DNA of 64,000 nucleotides from Siphonodentalium dalli (taxonomy: Eukaryota; Mollusca; Scaphopoda; Gadilida; Siphonodentaliidae), in assembly GCA_032622095.1 (NCBI GenBank), contig CP136066.1, positions 95,257,319-95,321,318 on the forward strand, given 5' to 3'. Position numbers and translations under genes: made by a program. This document shows, one piece after another, positions 50,901 to 58,701 of the stretch; positions within the stretch are counted from its first letter, which is position 1; the number at the start of each line of letters is the position of its first letter. The notes beneath the pieces are model-generated. The model did no database searches. It had not been told where the DNA came from and was given only the letters and a program-made list of their open reading frames with translations.

Positions 50901-53900
50901 ATTATTAAGATCCAGATTTATAATGCATGCTCTTCACCTGTATAAAATCGGTTTTGATAGATTTTGAAAATATTATACTTTCTATCTATGCAATATATAG
51001 ACACATGCTATCCAAAGCTGTAATTTATCTGATTTTCTGATATTCCATGTCCTAGTTTATGATGGAAAACCCCTCATATGTATGTTAAAGTGATGTGAAA
51101 CACTCCGGTTGGGTGATCAAATAGAATGGAGAATAATCTCGCTCAAAGTAGTTATTTTTATGAATATTAATCCAAATTTACAACACACTCCGTCAGTCTT
51201 ATATACTTATTAAATGCAATGAGTATCGATGGCGAAATCATTTGGGTTAGTTTATCACCGATTGTTGCATCCCGAATGGAGATGTGAATATTTACAATTG
51301 AGCGTAATTCAGACTGTGCTTTCTATGGAGTTGTATGGTCGATTTCTTTGAGATTTTGGGCGATGTTAGTAGAATGCTACATTCCCCCAGTTGGCATAGC
51401 GCCTGAGTACTAATTTATCAGTTTCGCGCACCTGAACAAGTCCATAATATGTCTTTAAACCGGTTTGACCCATGTACATTGATGTTTTGCACATGTTGAT
51501 GGTCTCGATTGTGGTAGTCATTATGTTTGAAGCTATGGGTTGAAAATTGGTCTCTTGTTAAGTTCGTTTCTCTATATCCCCAAATTGGCAGATGACACAA
51601 TGCATAATCGATGGGTGCAATTCACCATCTGGGAACTTAAATCTGTGTCTAGGTCTCTGATAGCAGATGAGGCCATGCAGAATGAGCTCCCCAGGTCTGG
51701 AAATCTCCAACACCATATCTTGAGGCCTACTTTACACCTTTGGTGCAATCCCTTGTTTCAAATAGTCGCTTACTGTCATGTTTTCATGTTCTTTTACAGA
51801 TACTTATGGCATAGAATGTAATCCACGAAATGTGGTTGACGAGTGTAGTAGCAATGAGATGTGTGTCGTGTATGAGGAGACCGAGGTGATGCAGGAGACG
51901 ATTTGTCAGTGTATGGTGGGATATAAAATCAGTCCGATATCAGGGCTTTGTGACAACATCACCTCCGCTGTCAAGCCCCAAACAGATTCCCATACAGGTG
52001 AAGGTGAGAAGCTAAAAAATCTACAGAAATGCCCTAAATAATCAACTCCTTAACCACAGCAGAACTATGGGTAATTTTTCAGGATTATATTATTTCGGAA
52101 ATATGGCTTGTTGCCATTCATCGGAAAGCTCTCAGTGAGAGCTTTCCGATTGAATGGCAACAAGCCATATTTCCGACTAAATCCTAAAAAATTACCCATA
52201 ATTCTGCTGTCGTTAAGGAGTTGATTTATTTAGGGCATTACTGTATCGGGCCAGATCAAGAAAATTGTTTTGTTTCTCAGGGAATGCCTCATCCTCAAAA
52301 AATCTGCAATTCTTACATATTTATAACCTATCATAAATATATAAGGCCACCAAAGTTTATTATTTGTTTTTTCTCAGACTCTGGGCAGGCAGGTTTTTTT
52401 ATTCCACACCCATTGACGTGAGGCACATGTATTCAACGGAATCCCAGCCATTGAATACATATTAGTGTATACCTCTAGTGGAATACAAGCCGGAACTATT
52501 CTTGTTGACGTTGTCGCCAAGAAAGATGACGTACATTACGTCGATCATCCGCTTCCGGTGATTCCCCCATAATTACTGGTTATTTGTCAGACTTAAATGA
52601 CAATAAAGGTAGCTATCGTAACAATGGAGGTGACATTCATGGATTGAACTTATCTGACTGAACGGTGTAGAATAAATACAGAACACAACTTGCATCATAA
52701 TCTTGAGTCTTTTATCGAACTCGTTGTGGACGGCGCAAAGTTATATTTCGCTTTATATATCCTTGCGCCATCCGCAACTCATTCGATAAAAGATTCTCGA
52801 TTAAGATGCGCATTGTGTTCTGTCTATATATTTATTTTTTATCCACAAAATTACCTAACAGGCAGATTTTTATTCCCATTTTTTAAGACCAAAAAAATTG
52901 CCAGCAGTCAGGTTTTACTCAGAAATTATCAAAAACATTGTGTGGTGTGAAAATCTACAATTTACAAATTACAATTTCATTATAACAGTCTGTTATACAA
53001 CCCGAGCACATATAGTTTTAAACAAAGCAATAATAAAACTTTAATATTATCCGAAATAACAAAGGGAAATATCAAATACAAGTTGAAGTGCATCTGGCTA
53101 GATTTACCACCAGTTCTGGACAAAGATTGTGGACAAGCCTTGAAATAGTGGGGACCTCATTCTGCTTACACCTCAGCAGAATGAGGTTCCCAGAGGGTGA
53201 ATTTGGTGATTCACTAAATTCACCCTCTGGGGACCTCATTCTGCAAATGACAAACACACAATTTCAAGGCTTGCTGAGCGGCAGGATGATTTAGTTTTAT
53301 TTTAAGTGCGCCATAAAAAGCGCTCAGAGGACCATATTATTAAGGGGAGGCAGGTGTCTGAGAATCAAAACATTAATTTTGGTTGACCTAAATATTGCCC
53401 TGCCCTAAACATAGCCCTGTTGAATAAATCTTGATAGCTGTTGCTCATTTAGGTGCGGAGGGTAGATCAAATTTTACAAATGAAGTTTCCATATTGTATA
53501 CACAATTTTATTACAAATCTGTGAATTTGAAATTTTTGGTTATTGTGATGGCCATCTGTCCTGAGTCAGGATGTTACCCATATTTAGTGTCTGCTGAATA
53601 AGGAAATCCCAATAAATATTTTATATGCATATTTAGCATTAATAATAAATATAAATTATGAAAGTTGATTATTCCCAACTGCCCTGGAAATGATGAATTC
53701 AAGGTCTTTTGAATACTCATTTATTTATTGAATATTATTCTGAACATTAGGGCGTGGAACTAATGAACCAGCTTTCAATGCGGGCTTCATAATTATCGCA
53801 TGTTTGAATTGTAAATTTAAGAATTTGTTAATTTATTTTAATGTGGTCAAGTGCCTTGAAACCTCGGTGATATGTGTTCTATACAAGAAATGTGTTATAT

Positions 53901-54998
53901 GATATGATATAATATAATATACCATGTATTACAGGTGGCACACAAGATGAGGCAAAGAACACAAACAGTAAGTAATCTCTATACTCATATTTAATTTAGC
54001 ACATTACTATTTTTCGCTCACCCATCAGTTCACGAATTTAAAACTGAGCGAAAATTAGTATGACTCCCAAGTTTAATTTAAACCTCAGTCCATGGGAAAT
54101 ACAAGAAGGCTTATGTTACTGAGTTTACATATATTATGAACGGTTAAATAAACAATTATACGCCTATATATGCATGCATATATTTTCATTCTGCCAACCG
54201 CTATCAAGACCATAGCTCACAATGCCAAGTGACAAATCATGGTAACATAGACATTGTTGAAATGCTTGTATAAGAAATACTAATATTCCAGGTCAACACA
54301 AAATTATGATGTATGTAGTTACTAGTTTTTTGTCTACACGATGTAAATCTGCCGCGATGGTTTTTAATATACACATATACTATCTCCAGCAATGACTAAG
54401 AACCAAAACTGTCATCAGCTCCAAGATATACGAAAATATCACAGAAATATTTCGTAAATATCTTTGTCAGTTTTGAATTCGCGCAGATAGGTGAAAAATA
54501 GTACTGCACGAATTTAAATACGATTAAGGTAATGAAGTGGTTATTATTACCACTTGAATTTAGAGTTATCCAGCTTTATCTGCAAGACCGTCCATTTGAC
54601 TGGCAAGAGCTGTCCCACAAACAATAGAAATCGCAAACTTCAAATATCGATATCTAATCACTCTGAGCTTTGATAGGTAGGTTCCTCGACTCGAATCAAA
54701 TATTTTTTACCCCCGAAGCAAAAGAAATAGTAATTTATGAGCGTCTGATCGCATTGAGTACCTTTAAACTAGCTTTGGAAAAAAAGAAATTACTTTTTTA
54801 TTTTTCTGAACATCTTTTTTATTTATTTGTATTGCAGCTACTGCCTTGGTAGTTGGCTGTGTGGTCGCAGGCCTGATAGTTTTGGTATTAGTTGGCGTAG
54901 GTCTGCTGTTCCTACGGAAACGGATGCGCACCAACAAAGCCCACCATCTTCTACTGACATCAGGAGATGAAGAAGACGACGAAGCTATACTTACATAG
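32808..54998 (+). CDS. Type I membrane protein with an EGF-like domain (7 exons, 5' exon missing)
   Basis: Join 32808-32986, 40380-40545, 42951-43060, 48781-49012, 51800-52003, 53935-53967, 54838-54998. All introns are GT-AG and the phases agree (0,1,0,1,1,1), giving 360 residues plus the last two bases of a split codon at the start. Order: hydrophobic end of a signal peptide (LFVSTLSILA, then DDKCDPW); an ectodomain with eight cysteines that I do not recognise; a Thr/Pro/Ser linker (about residues 210-228); an EGF-like domain; a 33-nt microexon; TM helix LVVGCVVAGLIVLVLVGVGL; stop-transfer RKRMR; and an acidic tail ending DEEDDEAILT. Sequons NCS, NVT, NFT, NGT and NIT suggest glycosylation. 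Likely acts at the cell surface or in the endolysosomal system; no specific function is claimed. The exon with the ATG lies upstream and was not found. Confidence 0.85.
32987..33884. other. Intron sequence with no recognised element
   Basis: The first ~900 bp of the 7.4-kb intron after exon A. AT-rich; neither a repeat family nor a coding signal was identified. Confidence 0.5.
33885..36790 (+). repeat. Helentron-like repeat region, interrupted
   Basis: The head GAGACGAAGTCTCC is followed by CCGTCCATCCGTCC and repeated blocks such as TTGTTCAAATGGGGTCACTG, GTCAAATAGGGGCAGAGCC and ATAGTAATTCTTAAAA. The right end near 36755-36790 contains GGAGACTCTC, the inverse of part of the head. The region is split by another element at about 35101-36135. 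Boundaries are approximate. Confidence 0.55.
35101..36135 (+). repeat. Nested element with ~175-bp tandem repeats
   Basis: It begins TATACCCCCTTTT with an inverted GGTGGTATA and ends near GGCGGTATGCCAGG and GGGGGTATGC. Inside are about five ~175-bp units (GTCATAACTTGAACA, TGTTCACTACTATGAGGACA, TTCCATCGTTTTGTTCGG). It separates TTCATCTTA from TTTGGTATGG, which are close together in neighbouring repeats of the host element, so it inserted there. Open frames such as 35573-35896 are tandem-repeat translations. Confidence 0.65.
37102..38227 (+). mobile_element. Helentron-like family M, copy 3 (3' end truncated)
   Basis: The head TAGCTCAACTTTAC and its inverted half are followed by GT-rich sequence and about six repeat units. 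The tail reaches CCCTTTCCAAGTTGA and then breaks, without the GTGTCATTGACAC hairpin. Confidence 0.75.
38331..38493. repeat. Long palindrome, ~70-bp arms
   Basis: The arm GTTATCGCTGCAATGAATTG...CTGGATCAAAC faces its inverted counterpart GTTTGATCCAGCGATCTGAC...CAGCGATAAC with few mismatches and a ~20-bp spacer. Probably a foldback MITE; target duplication not identified. Confidence 0.75.
38768..39023. mobile_element. hAT-like MITE (CAAGCC ends), copy 2, intact
   Basis: An exact 8-bp duplication TGGACATT lies at 38760-38767 and 39024-39031. Ends are CAAGCCTTGAAATAG and the complementary CAAGGCTTG. The interior is four linked arms containing GAGGTTCCCAGAGGGTGAAT. Confidence 0.88.
39800..40330. 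repeat. Family P repeat, copy interrupted by a piggyBac-like MITE
   Basis: ATAGAAAGGTAGTTCATGTA before the MITE and CCGACCTATTTCGAT plus CCATGTGGCTTT after it match, in order, the uninterrupted sequence at about 48190-48295. Ends are approximate. Confidence 0.65.
39861..40254. mobile_element. piggyBac-like MITE, copy 2
   Basis: TTAA at both ends and terminal repeats CCCTTTACCCAACA. The interior is the reverse orientation of 13272-13661, with one inner hairpin shortened. The paralogous empty site at about 48205 reads TATATTTATCGACC, supporting insertion with TTAA duplication. Confidence 0.9.
40380..40545 (+). CDS. Exon B
   Basis: Acceptor TTTTCTATTGCAG, donor CAAG|GTGAGA; phase 0 in, phase 1 out. 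It encodes YFTIYEGPGVPYCFGLAF, two cysteines and the sequon NVT. The phase matches the end of exon A. Confidence 0.85.
40850..41554. mobile_element. hAT-like element K, copy 1 (705 bp)
   Basis: Near-matching 8-bp flanks GCGCTAGC (40842-40849) and GTGCTAGC (41555-41562). Ends CAGTGTTCGCGCTG and CAGCGCGAACCCTG. Subterminal TTTGGCTAAACTTTTGGC words lie near both ends. The internal part is shared, inverted, with 43657-46675. Confidence 0.85.
41635..41783. repeat. Foldback MITE-like palindrome
   Basis: CCCCAGTTTGTAGCGGAATT...TCCAGTAAATTATGTCTGGACC faces its inverted copy, with a ~13-bp loop around GAGTCTTTGGCAA. Confidence 0.7.
42555..42923 (-). repeat. Family S repeat, copy 1
   Basis: Inverted copy of 51088-51456. 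Shared words include GGCGCTATG, TGTAACATTCTAC and GTGTTTCACATCACTTT. It ends 27 bp before exon C. Confidence 0.75.
42951..43060 (+). CDS. Exon C
   Basis: Acceptor TTTATTTTCAG, donor GGA|GTAAGT; phase 1 in, phase 0 out. It encodes LEYNAISVFHLSQLARFQAY and then LDLTYESIDETTVKFG; no cysteine. It lies between two inverted copies of hAT-like element K. Confidence 0.85.
44311..46483 (+). mobile_element. Helentron-like family L, copy 2
   Basis: The head ATGTGTACCCATACC with inverted GGTACACAT is followed by CCGTCCGTCTGTCTG microsatellite, GAGTTATGGCCC and ACACATGCTATC repeats. The 3' end is GGTATGGGTTAAACATCTGC and the hairpin GCCGATCATGATCGGC, then CTCTCGTT. It interrupts ATATTGTTTTT|TAAG of element K, whose copy 1 keeps the empty site. 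Confidence 0.78.
45203..45226 (+). repeat. C-run
   Basis: A C homopolymer of over 20 nt inside the family L copy. Similar C-runs occur at about 43331-43347 and 46740-46751. Length is unreliable in any assembly. Confidence 0.7.
47109..47676. mobile_element. Tc1/mariner-like MITE N, copy 1
   Basis: TA flanks. Terminal repeats are CCTTACTCAGATTTAAATTC and, at the right, GAATTTAAACATGAGTAAGG. GACTATTTTTCGCTCAGTTT is repeated near both ends. An inverted relative lies at about 53998-54531. Confidence 0.8.
48188..48680. repeat. Family P repeat with a 248-bp foldback
   Basis: Contains the hairpin 48313-48560, where GCTCAGAGTGAT...ATTTCTCGAGATGTGG faces CCACATCTCGAGAAAT...ATCACTCTGAGC. It is followed by GAATCAAATATTTTTTACCC and GGAGCGTCTGATCGCATTG. 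Partial copies: 39800-40330, 54540-54775, 60685-60765 and 61025-61150. Confidence 0.7.
48781..49012 (+). CDS. Exon D
   Basis: Acceptor TTTCCTTCACAG, donor TCCG|GTAAGC; phase 0 in, phase 1 out. It encodes VKIRVELHAFYGRLTRFLKS, the sequon NFT, VCGHAAVQ, EC, then STPSQTSPPEVTTPFPIP with sequon NGT. The latter looks like an O-glycosylated stalk. Confidence 0.87.
49053..50010 (+). mobile_element. Helentron-like family M, copy 4
   Basis: The head TAGCTCAACTTTAC starts 41 bp after the exon D donor. GT/CG-rich sequence and about five repeat units follow, then the tail words CACTCCATTGACTGGAA. The terminal hairpin is not recognisable. Confidence 0.75.
50240..51080. repeat. Degenerate ~150-165-bp repeats related to family L
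   Basis: CCATAGACACATGCTATCC-like words recur at about 50388, 50530, 50680, 50843 and 50993, with TTCACCTGTATAGAT and GGTTGATCTGTTTTGAA between them, as in the interior of family L. Confidence 0.6.
51088..51456 (+). repeat. Family S repeat, copy 2
   Basis: Begins AAAGTGATGTGAAACAC and contains GTAGAATGCTACATTC and GGCATAGCGCC. Inverted copy of 42555-42923. Confidence 0.75.
51800..52003 (+). CDS. Exon E: EGF-like domain
   Basis: Acceptor TTCTTTTACAG; phase 1 at both ends, as is typical of shuffled EGF modules. Six cysteines spaced C-x8-C-x5-C-x13-C-x1-C-x12-C fit an EGF-like fold (ECNPRNVVDEC, MC, ICQC, GLC). No calcium-binding consensus (D-x-D/N-E) is obvious. Sequon NIT follows. The donor is ambiguous: GAAG|GTGAGA at 52003 is preferred, and ACAG|GTGAAG at 51997 would drop two residues in the same phase. 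Confidence 0.88.
52022..52245. mobile_element. Tc1/mariner-like MITE D, copy 3
   Basis: TA flanks, ends CAGAAATGCCCTAAATAAT and ATTTAGGGCATTACTG; foldback interior as in the other D copies, with GAAAGCTCTC at the centre. It starts 18 nt after the exon E donor. Confidence 0.85.
52678..52823. mobile_element. Foldback MITE
   Basis: ACAGAACACAACTTGCATCA and CTTTTATCGAACTCGTTG at the left face TGATCGATAAAAG-type and TTGTGTTCTGT sequence inverted at the right. Nearly the whole element is one hairpin. Confidence 0.65.
53134..53273. mobile_element. hAT-like MITE (CAAGCC ends), copy 3, short
   Basis: CAAGCCTTGAAATAGTG at the left and ATTTCAAGGCTTG at the right, with two of the usual arms. Flanking 8-mers do not match, so the duplication is decayed or the copy rearranged. 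Confidence 0.75.
53935..53967 (+). CDS. Exon F: 33-nt microexon
   Basis: Acceptor CATGTATTACAG, donor AACA|GTAAGT. Phase 1 at both ends, so it can be skipped without a frame change. It adds GTQDEAKNTN between the EGF-like domain and the transmembrane helix. Its small size makes it the least certain exon. Confidence 0.7.
53998..54531. mobile_element. Tc1/mariner-like MITE N, copy 2 (inverted)
   Basis: Inverted copy of 47109-47676. Shared words include CATGGTAACATAGACATTGT and TGCTTGTATAAGAAATA. The right end reads GATTAAGG|TA; the left end is eroded. Confidence 0.75.
54540..54775. repeat. Family P partial copy
   Basis: GATATCTAATCACTCTGAGC, GAATCAAATATTTTTTACCC and GAGCGTCTGATCGCATTGAG match 48530-48660. 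It ends about 60 bp before exon G. Confidence 0.7.
54838..54998 (+). CDS. Exon G: transmembrane helix, tail and stop
   Basis: Acceptor TTTGTATTGCAG; phase 1 in; TAG at 54996-54998. A ~23-residue hydrophobic helix (VVGCVVAGLIVLVLVGVGLL) is followed by RKRMR and an acidic tail DEEDDEAILT. The LLL run and the DDEAIL end resemble dileucine sorting signals; this is inference. Confidence 0.87.
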
Positions 54999-55099
54999 TC
55001 CAAATTTTAGTACAGTGATCATCCATGATAAGAAAAGAATAACCAGATATGTTGTAGAAGTGTATAAGCAGATAGTGCTAATGATATGAGCACAATCTC

Positions 55100-55105
55100 A
55101 ATAAA
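55100..55105 (+). promoter_or_regulatory. Polyadenylation signal AATAAA
   Basis: The canonical hexamer lies 102 bp after the stop codon. The 3' untranslated region would thus be short and end just before the MITE at 55122. Confidence 0.65.
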
Positions 55106-55121
55106 TTATGATTCCAATAGC

Positions 55122-55384
55122 ATAACCCTTTCATGACTGGAGCTTCCTAAAATTTTGCGAAAACCCTGTGCCAATGCATTCTCTTATATATGCGAGTCTC
55201 CCATAGAGAGCCTCGCATATGTAAGAGAATGCATTGGCCTAACAATATTTACATTGACTTTATAGGCCAGTGCATTCTCTTATATATGCGAGGCTCCCTA
55301 TGGGAGACTCGCATATATAAGAGAATGCACTGGCACATGATCTTTAATGCTGCACCAACACAGCTCCCGTGATGAAAGGGTTAA
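55122..55384. mobile_element. piggyBac-like MITE, copy 3 (variant ends)
   Basis: The right flank is TTAA, the left ATAA (one change). Ends are CCCTTTCATGAC and its near-inverse GTGATGAAAGGG. The interior has the same CATTCTCTTATATATGC hairpins as the copies at 13272 and 39861, although the terminal repeats differ. Confidence 0.8.
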
Positions 55385-55399
55385 AATGACTCTTACTGT

Positions 55400-56470
55400 T
55401 TTGAAGTTCATATGTTGCGTAATAAGTCAAAGAGATGCTCTCATTTTTATATGCTATGCTCCTCCGTCTTAAGGTAAACTGTTTCGAGAAAATAAGTTTT
55501 TCTTGAAATAGTTTTTAAATTAATCTTAAATTGTCTCAACACCCAAATACACATAGCACATGGATGTGATCTTCTTGTTCAACTCTTTCTATTGATACAG
55601 CCCTGACTTAACCCTCTCTTGACTGAATGGTAGAAATGGTTTCTGCCAGTCAATTATAAAGTATACATTGGAATGGTCTATTATTAATTTGTAGGGGTGT
55701 TTAGGAACAATTAGCAGACAACATACACACAAAAATATAATACAAGTGCATAAGAATTTCTATTAATTTGTTGTTTGTTTTGACTTATTATCTGAACATT
55801 TCTTAAAGTAACAACTCATCAAGAAGTATATAGTAAATAATTATTTACCCATTTTGAACATCTAAACAGACCGAGCCATTTGAAGACGATCTCAGACATA
55901 ATAGATAAGATGAGCCATTGGAAAGTGGGGTCAATACCCCTGAGCTGAGTTGTCTACATGTATGTGATATGCTATGCCACATGATCAATGATGATAATGT
56001 GGCTATACAAACTTGTTTTGATAGTTGAAGAATATTAGACATATACACCTTAAGACATGTTTTATGTTAATTGACACAAGCTGTCAAAATTATATTTATT
56101 TGAGTCATAGGTGGCTATTGAGCTATCAAATTATTTTCTTAATATGTTTAATTAAGGCAATGCAAAGTAAAATTCCCGTTCTTCAGGTCAAAAAAATTTG
56201 AAATGCATTTTAATTAATTTTTTTATTTCTGGGCCCCACGCCGACAAAGTATTCCACCCCCGGATCGGCTAGTTCTGGGTTTTATATAGTTACCCATGGC
56301 CATTAATACCCAGACATTTATCCACAAAAGTTAGCTGATAGACTCCATATGATTTTTTTCACCCATTGTTTATTGAGTTAAATAAAGGCACAATTCATCA
56401 CGATTGTCGTGTATTTAATAAGATATTTGAATCCAGAACCGGTATGTTCGATCTCAGTTCAACGCAAGTT
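55400..56470. other. Gene-free stretch
   Basis: AT-rich intergenic sequence with no coding signal or recognised repeat. Confidence 0.55.
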
Positions 56471-56474
56471 GTTG

Positions 56475-57214
56475 TACAGTAATGCTCTAATTAATCGACC
56501 TCTTAAAGGTGGATTATCTCTTTGTAAACATGTATTATATAGTTACCGGGGTATAAAATATTAGATTTGAATCGAAAACTCCTGTCCGGAAATGCTTCTA
56601 TCGATTATTATTAATTTTATTTCGAATATTTTCTGGTCTAAAAAGGTGTGTTTGTTCAGCTAACGAACAATGGTGGTTACTGTTAACAGAGACCAGAAAT
56701 TATATTGTGCAATTTTGTCACAAATAGATGTTAATTATACTCGTTATCGCTTATATCGTTGGAACAAAACATTACAAACAACCAATCTGTGACATTTGAC
56801 ATTCGTTGCGTAGCCGTGGGAACAGCCCAGTGCTCTATATCGCAATAAGGTCTCATCCGAATGGTCGGTTCTAAAAATAGTAACATAAATGGGCCCGATT
56901 TTATATTCGAAATAAAATCAATATTAATTGATAGAAGCTTTTCCGGACATAGGTCTTCAGTTCATATCTATTATTTTATACCCACGCAACTATTTAAAAT
57001 TTGTTATTTAAAGAGATAATCCATCTTTAACCACAGCAGAATTATGGGTAACTTTTCATGATTTAGTCGGAATATGGCTTGTCGCCATTCATCGGAAAGC
57101 TCTTGCCGAGAGCTTTCCGATGAATGGCAAGAAGCCATATTTCCGACTAAATCCTGAAAAGTTACCCATAATTCTGCTGTGGTTAAGAGGTCGATTAATT
57201 AGAGCATTACTGTA
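56475..57214. mobile_element. Tc1/mariner-like MITE D, copy 4, interrupted
   Basis: TA flanks and ends CAGTAATGCTCTAATTAATC/GATTAATTAGAGCATTACTG. The element is split at CCTCTTAA|CCACAGCAG by the TTAA-flanked element 56503-57030. Confidence 0.88.
56503..57030. mobile_element. TTAA-flanked MITE nested in MITE D
   Basis: TTAA at 56503-56506 and 57027-57030. Ends are AGGTGGATTATCTCTTT and AAAGAGATAATCCATCT, with further inverted segments (TCCGGAAATGCTTCTATC against GATAGAAGCTTTTCCGGA). The ends are unlike the CCC-type piggyBac MITEs, so the family is different though the target is the same. Confidence 0.82.
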
Positions 57215-57583
57215 CCTCAATTATTTTTGTACTGATTATAAAAAAATTTGACTTATAAAACGTGAGAATAAAAAGGTTTACGTGCAGGGTTTCACCGTTT
57301 CGGGACCATGTGCGCAGACCTGAGAAACGGGAAATTGATTTTGTGTGGCCTAACTTTATTTAATTAACATTGAATTCAAGGTTATTTTTACCACTCTAAC
57401 AGCTTTAATATTTAATATTATTTTGTACCATGATTCACTAACAGAAAAATTTGGTTCAAACTTACCATGTGTTACCACAATAGCAATAATATATGGGTCT
57501 TGATTACCATGTGTCAACACAAAATTTGTATTCATGTTGTTCTACACTTTTTCAAGGCGTTGTTAAAAATTTCAATAGTTCTC

Positions 57584-57798
57584 TTAACCCTTTCAGTGCC
57601 AAGTCCGATTTTTGTATCAACCCATATTTCCTTGATCATTTTTCAAATTTATTGATTATAATAATGTGATACATTGACGGTAAGACCACTAAGATCTCTT
57701 TCCATCAATGTATCACATTATTATAATCAATAAATTTGAAAAATGATCAAGGAAATATGGGTTGATACAAAAATTGGACTTGGCACTGAAAGGGTTAA
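57584..57798. mobile_element. piggyBac-like MITE, near-perfect hairpin
   Basis: TTAA at both ends; terminal repeat CCCTTTCAGTGCCAAGTCC. Two ~100-bp arms are almost exactly complementary around a ~10-bp centre. A half copy lies at 61248-61353. Confidence 0.88.
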
Positions 57799-57955
57799 AT
57801 AGCATAGCTATAAAAAGTGTTAAGTGAAGTACATGTAGTGTTCAGATGAATCCGTTGCGTTGTCCGTATGTTGCGTTGACACGATCCGTTGTCTGCGTTA
57901 AGCCGTTCTCACATGCTCGTACATTTCGTTATAACGCAGAGCTTCCGATTAATAA

Positions 57956-57998
57956 AAGGATTAACTGTCATGTGGACTCCACATGACAGTTAATCCTT
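57956..57998. repeat. Perfect 43-bp palindrome
   Basis: A 21-bp arm starting AAGGATTAACTGTCATGTGG is followed by one base and its exact complement. The loop is too short for a stem-loop RNA precursor; it may extrude as a cruciform. Confidence 0.85.
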
Positions 57999-58567
57999 AT
58001 ATTTATATACATTTAGCGAAAAAGCCACTTTTGTAAATGTATTTAAATCGAAAAGTGTATCGTGACAAAACCAGCCCAAATTATCCCATAGCACCCTTGG
58101 CAAAAGTTAACAGGAACAATTGAAACCCGATGATTTATTAAGTCAATCCTGCGCGAATCCAAATGCGCCCAAAACATTACGCGTTCGTCTTTCCAAACCC
58201 AAATGACGTATCGATGTTGTTATTAGCTTGCAGTTATGAGGTGTTGCGCGTTCACCGAGAAATAATTGCAACTAGCCACGTGGGCGCCGACCAATCAGAA
58301 TGCTGAATTTAGTGATAATCACACTTAGTATGTAAATATATTGGAATAAATGCAATATTGCAAATCAATCTTTTCTGTAATAAATTAATTCTACGATAAT
58401 GTCAAATCCCAACAACTAACACTTTATTGACAGAAATACATGTTTATTCTCCTTCGCTTTGTAGACAGCCATCTTTTATCGATACGCCCTGTCACTATCT
58501 CACAGCCATATTGGATCCACCAGGCCCGGTTCGGTGGTTTTAGAACTACAGGTCAAAGTTCTGGAGT

Positions 58568-58625
58568 AGCATTTCCATATATGGAGTTTTGAATTATTCA
58601 TGAATTCCATATATATGGAAATGCT
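58568..58625. repeat. Short foldback
   Basis: AGCATTTCCATATATGGA and TCCATATATATGGAAATGCT are inverted around a ~20-bp spacer. Probably a small MITE remnant. Confidence 0.6.
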
Positions 58626-58701
58626 GATCCAGATCTTGACGGAACTGGGGCTGGATGAATCTATGAAACCATGGAACGCCGCGACTCAGTGATCTCGCTT
58701 A

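Noticed and set aside
57956-57998. microRNA precursor
   Set aside because: The loop is a single base, too short for a hairpin precursor.
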